Positions 61,101 to 64,000 of a stretch of DNA of 64,000 nucleotides are shown here, piece after piece. The number at the start of each line of letters is the position of its first letter. Within the stretch, counting starts at the first letter, position 1. The notes beneath the pieces are model-generated. The model was not told the origin of the DNA. It saw only the letters and a list, made by a program, of their open reading frames with translations, and searched no databases. The position numbers and the translations under genes are program-made. The stretch is from Phycisphaerae bacterium (lineage in GTDB: Bacteria > Planctomycetota > Phycisphaerae > UBA1845 > JAFGLZ01): NCBI GenBank assembly GCA_016927755.1, contig JAFGLZ010000014.1:1-64000 (forward strand). The letters are read 5' to 3'.

Positions 61101-62552
61101 GTCGGTGAAGACGGGGCTCTCCTCGACCAGATCCCAGAAGAGGATCATCATGTGGGCGTTGTAGTGATAGGGTCCGCTGAGCGGGGCGTCCTTGTTCTCG
61201 ATCCGCTCGCCGTCGATCTCGGCGATCTCCTTCTTGGCCCGCGCGTCGGGAAAGGCCAGTCGGATGAACTCCCGGGCGTGCAGCGCGTCGCCCGTCATGT
61301 AGTAGGCCGCCAGACGCTTGCTCAGGCTGTTCCACCCGAAGTAGCCGACCGAGCCGTAGCCCTTCGACGCCTCCCACGTCTCCAACGCGGTGACGTCCTT
61401 CGGGACGGCGATGCCCTTGCCCAGCCTGATCTCGGCCAGTCGGCCCACGCTCAGCTCGCCGGGCTTCGCGCCGGCTTGACGCAGCAACTCGATGAAGGCA
61501 TCGGCGGCCGCGCCGACGCCGGCCGCGTCGCTTCCTCCGACGAAGATCACGTTGCGTCCGTCGCCGAACGGGCTGTGCAGCGTGCGAACGACGTATCCCT
61601 CCGGCCCGGGATAGCGAAGGTCGAGCAGCGTGTAGTAGCGGTCGTACAGCTCGCTGATGCACTGGCTTGTCGAGCGATTTCCCAGGACGATGAGGTGTCC
61701 CGCGATCGGGACGGCCGCCGCCGGCGAGGCGTCGTCCGCGATCGGCGCCTTCGTGCCGGTCAGCGTCTCGACCGCCTTCTGGATCCGCCCGGCAGGCTCA
61801 TCGTACGCACCCGACTTGGGCGCGATGATCGTGACGGTCGGCTTGCCGCCGCGGACGATTGGCGTGGTAAGGGGCAGCTCCTTGAGCTTCTTGTAGACCG
61901 GCGGCACCGGCGCGGGCGGCGGTGGGGGAGGGGGCTGGACGCCGGAGACGAGCCTTGCGTTTCGCAAGAGGACCTTCGGCGTCGGGGTCTTGTGTGTGTA
62001 GAGGTATACCGTGAGCCGGGCGGTATCGGCCGGGGCCGTCGCCTTCACGGCGACCCGGTTGCACTGGGAGTCACTGGTCGCGCGCAGGTCAGTCTGGACG
62101 AACTGGTTGGACGGCAGAAAACGTAGCTGAAGGTACGCCCCGGCTGTCCTGGCTTCCTTGACGCCGCGGACGTCGACGCTCGCCTCGTAGGTCAGTCCAC
62201 CCTTGGCGGCGACCTGCTGCAGCAGCCCGATCTCGGCCGCTGGGTCGCCGTCGGCGAGCAGCAGGAAGGACTCGCCGCTTCCTTCAGGCTTGACGAGCGA
62301 GATCGATTGGTCCTTCCCGGCGCCGCCGTAGAGCGACCAGCCCGCGGGCAGACCGCCATGGCCCGGGGATTGCTCGAACGAGCCGTTGGCCAACAGATTG
62401 CCGGAGACCTCCCCGGCGCAAGGCTGGGCGACGACGACCAGAATCGCGAATCCCAGCCCTAACGAGATGATCCTAGAATCGGACTCGATCACCTTCATCC
62501 TCCCGCTTCGAGTCGACGGCCTCCGCGCGGGCAGTGCCGACGACGGCCACAT
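58140..62552 (-). CDS. Large secreted multidomain protein: CBM, alpha-toroid and FG-GAP propeller
   Basis: The protein has 1,470 residues from ATG 62552, with GGAGG five bases upstream; ATG 62498 also precedes the signal sequence (LGLGFAILVVVAQPCAG) but its GGGAGG abuts the codon. A beta-sandwich module (NLLANGSFEQSP, GLTYEASVDVRG) comes first. PIVRGGKPTVTIIAPKSGAY resembles the N-terminal domain of alpha-glucuronidase-type enzymes. The middle (about 330-1050) has toroid helices (LAAYYMTGDALHAREFIRLA) and beta strands, as in polysaccharide lyases. The last 350 residues form an FG-GAP/VCBS propeller with calcium loops such as ADLDGDGKKEIVVA and EDLDGNGTKEVISE. No catalytic residue can be named. 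It probably binds and processes an extracellular polysaccharide. Confidence 0.65.
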   Translation of the reverse strand: MWPSSALPARRPSTRSGRMKVIESDSRIISLGLGFAILVVVAQPCAGEVSGNLLANGSFEQSPGHGGLPAGWSLYGGAGKDQSISLVKPEGSGESFLLLADGDPAAEIGLLQQVAAKGGLTYEASVDVRGVKEARTAGAYLQLRFLPSNQFVQTDLRATSDSQCNRVAVKATAPADTARLTVYLYTHKTPTPKVLLRNARLVSGVQPPPPPPPAPVPPVYKKLKELPLTTPIVRGGKPTVTIIAPKSGAYDEPAGRIQKAVETLTGTKAPIADDASPAAAVPIAGHLIVLGNRSTSQCISELYDRYYTLLDLRYPGPEGYVVRTLHSPFGDGRNVIFVGGSDAAGVGAAADAFIELLRQAGAKPGELSVGRLAEIRLGKGIAVPKDVTALETWEASKGYGSVGYFGWNSLSKRLAAYYMTGDALHAREFIRLAFPDARAKKEIAEIDGERIENKDAPLSGPYHYNAHMMILFWDLVEESPVFTDEERLAVTNAFSQQLNHRKDEGIYRLTKPPSCVGTRHGQWSAISLYCLGRYFQRGYPNPIWQQCMAGARWHFAPLHEHAWVAGENDNLFWYNTAVAPILTYVTLTGDRKPVENGVLAVLLRGQEILVSGREPDSALNSASIGFLNKAVYLTQDGRWLEYRRRTGVDTRGFRLGQSYWPKPDLTPKQPSDLVGKWSINPLPEPMWAARDNGFTQEESFLFGSYRSAVDASGDFILIDGFNGASRNPYHTFAILELRLAGCTLLKGYRNQVLTRADGLVETRIAMNAALKHADVIGQTAIAAAEVPDAAYCDWRRTLLQRIGRYAVVVDDLTFRADSENMQVEILWETEGGGRAFPDGHVECVAVSELPQKRSVPGGQIRCCDVMQARATGPVSTMEWLGPVQKDRHRIFFTLVGMQPSQGPPSMACYRLSDATAMLALPSPAMIGIRGTEGSSAGISLLAEDHYFGRQVDRIILPVREGAKDLRPVFASCPVDADWDFASGNLHIVSSKDTRLELDLADPSAVRLNGKPLPQGQREVNLPAGRHVLAGARPAGWDAAKTRSVLAENLTAAKQQRERDVARKRAKETHRLPRLQATFTTSVGGRVVDLVATPNIGRGSQTSPSIYAAEGRTIHALTAQGREVQRLATDGPIRMLRWWPEHGLLLAGCADEKVIAFDAAGNRMWTFVSEMDPAVFRAAKTYWFKSAPGHEGIHGLYTGVFLGGKSQAFVGSACTLEILDEHGELIRRMPQFWGTVSHFAIIDAPGGGLNLLASRRYNGSNTVAVIDNKTLNPDRRGFYSVPAGATHVPGWSAMNRDHLFYEDLDGNGTKEVISEINGTWNRVTVWDRGGTALHDASFGPGERISLTGNVKNMRDLDVADLDGDGKKEIVVATSSGLIVALDHQCGKIWATRLLSPPTVMKCVTPPGMKTSRILVGCDDESVIELDHGGKPMRSTKIIGRPTCIDVLTVDGKPVVLIATGNGQVVGFPVGA

Positions 62553-63189
62553 TGAGGCCTCCAGCCTCCCAGCGGGGGCCGAGCCCGTCAAGACGGGGCG
62601 TCCGAAGGCACCGGGCCAATTCCGATAAGTACCGACTGACAAAAAAAAACGACTCAAAGAGTGGCTATGTCCGTCGATTTCCACGCGCCGGATGTATTGA
62701 AGGTCTGCGATGTACGGCGTTGCGGCTCAGAGCCCTCACGCGACGTTTCGTCGTGCTGATCGCTCTTTAGGAAGACTCAGGCGCCGACCCTAGGGAAGTT
62801 GCCTATGTGCGCGTCTTCCTCCCTGACGATTAAGATGATCAGTGGTACTTGACCAGTCGTCGGCTTCGCACGAGAACGCGTAGGAATGGTTGCTGCAATC
62901 GAAAGTGTCCAATAGTTGCACGGGGGAGTGGACACCAGGAACGCGGCATGACTCTTGGGAAGCCAGGTTGACGGTACGTTCGCCAACATGTCCTCGCCGT
63001 TGGAGCCTCACACAGATCGTCTTCATGAGCTGAATCTCGCAATGCATCGTTTGGGTCCGCGCTCGACGCGTCAATGAACGCGATCGAATTGGGTGTTCCG
63101 GGCGAGCCAATGCTGTCGGCCGGGCATGGTTGCGGTCGGGGGCGGCGCCCGAAATCGACAGGAAGTCCTGTCCAGAGAGGAAAAGAGTT
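62553..63189. other. 637 bp divergent region
   Basis: No gene is supported. It separates the multidomain protein (minus) from the chemoreceptor (plus). A run of eight A's at 62641-62648 is unusual here; on the minus strand it is a T-run followed by TTGTCA-like sequence and may belong to the promoter of the multidomain gene. The part from 62760 to 63080 is less GC-rich than the surrounding sequence. GAGAGGAAAAG at about 63174-63186 is the ribosome site of the next gene. Confidence 0.4.
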
Positions 63190-64000
63190 ATGACACTGAA
63201 GGTCAAACTACTCACGTCCAAGCTGGTGTTGGTGGCGGTTCCCGTCGTCATGATCGCGGGGATCGTCTTGTGGCAGGCGAACGAGGGCTTCAAGACCGCC
63301 GCTGAGGAGACCCGATCGGGGTTCGCCGTGACCACGCAGGAGGGCAAGGATGCGCTCATCAAAGCGGGGCTGACGGATCTATCGCACATGGCGGAGAACG
63401 TCTATGCCATGTGCCAGGCGCAGCAGGAGCTGCTCCAGCAGAAGGTTGACTACGACCTCAACGTCGCTCGCGAATTGTTCAAGCAGGCCGGGGCGGTGAC
63501 TTTCTCCAAGGACACGGTCAAGTGGGAGGCGGTCAACCAGACCACCAAGGCGACGACCGCCGTCACGCTGCCGAAGATGCTGGTGGGTGAGACCTGGCTG
63601 GGCCAGAACCGGCAGGCCGACGCGCCGTCTCCCGTCGTCGACCGGGTCCAGGAGCTTTGCGGCGCGACGTGCACGATCTTCCAGAAGATGAGCGACGCGG
63701 GGGACATGCTTCGCGTCTGCACGAACGTCCAGAAGCTCGACAAGACGCGGGCTATCGGCACGTACATCCCGGCAATCGGAACGGACGGCCGGCCCAATCC
63801 GGTCATCGCGGAGGTCATGGCCGGCAAGACCTATCACGGCCGGGCGTTCGTGGTCAACGCGTGGTACATCACGGCCTACGAGCCGATCCGGGACGCGGCC
63901 GGCAAGACGATCGGCGTGCTCTACGTGGGCGTGAAGGAGGAGAGCGCCAAGAGCCTTCGCCAAGCGATCATGTCCATCAAGGTGGGCAAGACCGGATACG
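63190..64000 (+). CDS. Methyl-accepting chemotaxis-type receptor with Cache domain, 5' part
   Basis: At least 270 residues run from ATG 63190 to the window edge, so the gene is incomplete. The ATG follows GAGGAAAAG. A short cytoplasmic start is followed by one span (LVLVAVPVVMIAGIVLW). The extracytoplasmic part (about 35-270) is of the Cache_3-Cache_2 type: LLQQKVDYDLNVARELFKQA, CTIFQKMSDAGDMLRVCTNV, VIAEVMAGKTYHGRAFVVNA and YITAYEPIRDAAGKTIGVLY are characteristic of small-ligand-sensing Cache domains. The second span, HAMP and signalling domain would lie beyond the window, so a kinase or cyclase output cannot be excluded. It probably senses a small organic acid or sugar derivative. Confidence 0.8.
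   Translation, partial: MTLKVKLLTSKLVLVAVPVVMIAGIVLWQANEGFKTAAEETRSGFAVTTQEGKDALIKAGLTDLSHMAENVYAMCQAQQELLQQKVDYDLNVARELFKQAGAVTFSKDTVKWEAVNQTTKATTAVTLPKMLVGETWLGQNRQADAPSPVVDRVQELCGATCTIFQKMSDAGDMLRVCTNVQKLDKTRAIGTYIPAIGTDGRPNPVIAEVMAGKTYHGRAFVVNAWYITAYEPIRDAAGKTIGVLYVGVKEESAKSLRQAIMSIKVGKTGY

Noticed and set aside
62641-62648. Terminator from the A8/T8 run
   Set aside because: Only a four-base stem (ACTC/GAGT) precedes the run on the minus strand, too weak to call.
62790-63389. A 199-codon minus-strand frame in the last divergent gap
   Set aside because: It overlaps the chemoreceptor gene antisense, has no ribosome site and no recognisable domain.
1-64000. CRISPR arrays, tRNA and rRNA genes, prophage
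   Set aside because: No regularly spaced repeats, cloverleaf sequences, rRNA signatures or phage structural genes were seen on either strand.

Overview
This 64 kb window is GC-rich and densely packed with genes on both strands. It reads as part of a planctomycete chromosome, probably from a Phycisphaerae-like polysaccharide degrader. That assignment is an inference from several signs: many secreted carbohydrate-active enzymes in single-gene units; a membrane protein with the paired CxxC zinc ribbon (CGYNL) seen often in planctomycetes; a PEP-CTERM/exosortase locus; dispersed palindromes around the core ATGGGCAAGATGCCCAT; and many small toxin-antitoxin (TA) modules. No rRNA or tRNA gene, CRISPR array, replication origin or prophage was seen.

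Layout. 0-10 kb: a GH42-like secreted protein, the remains of a RHH/MazF TA pair, and a two-gene minus-strand unit with a GH106-like/esterase fusion and a DUF4091 (GH123-like) protein. 10-15.8 kb: a TA pair whose toxin gene is split by a ~119 bp MITE, a GH127-like enzyme, two secreted proteins of unknown function and a ThuA-domain protein. 16-19 kb: a tandem pair of secreted C13/caspase-like cysteine peptidases with an unusual C-terminal tail. 19-29.4 kb: another GH42-like protein, a beta-propeller glycosidase-like protein, a TIM-barrel sugar isomerase-like protein, HicBA, a neutral-ceramidase-like protein, a lipoprotein of three internal repeats and a toroid/beta-sandwich protein. 29.4-34 kb: ParE/RelE and PIN TA modules, a sialidase-like protein and an acyltransferase-3 membrane protein. 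34-40 kb: a zinc-ribbon membrane protein, a Tat-exported aldo/keto reductase, a Gfo/Idh/MocA oxidoreductase and a GH33 sialidase.

40.5-45.3 kb is the most coherent system. A matrixin-like metalloprotease with a PEP-CTERM tail is followed directly by an exosortase fused to an EpsI domain and by a membrane-anchored TPR protein, all co-directional. This looks like a compact sorting locus with its own substrate. 45.5-47.8 kb holds an HDOD protein and a soluble histidine kinase in one operon. 48-64 kb carries GH127 plus LamG, a spore-photoproduct-lyase-like radical SAM protein, a short UDP-glucose-dehydrogenase-like protein, a URO-D-like protein, an HTH regulator with an unrecognised C-terminal domain, a Na+/solute symporter, a 1,470-residue secreted multidomain protein, and the start of a Cache-domain chemoreceptor that runs off the window.

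Taken together, the secreted enzymes suggest stepwise removal of rhamnose, arabinofuranose, sialic acid, amino sugars and lipid from complex glycans. The symporter, oxidoreductases and sugar isomerase could import and process the products. Apart from family resemblance, substrates are inferred.
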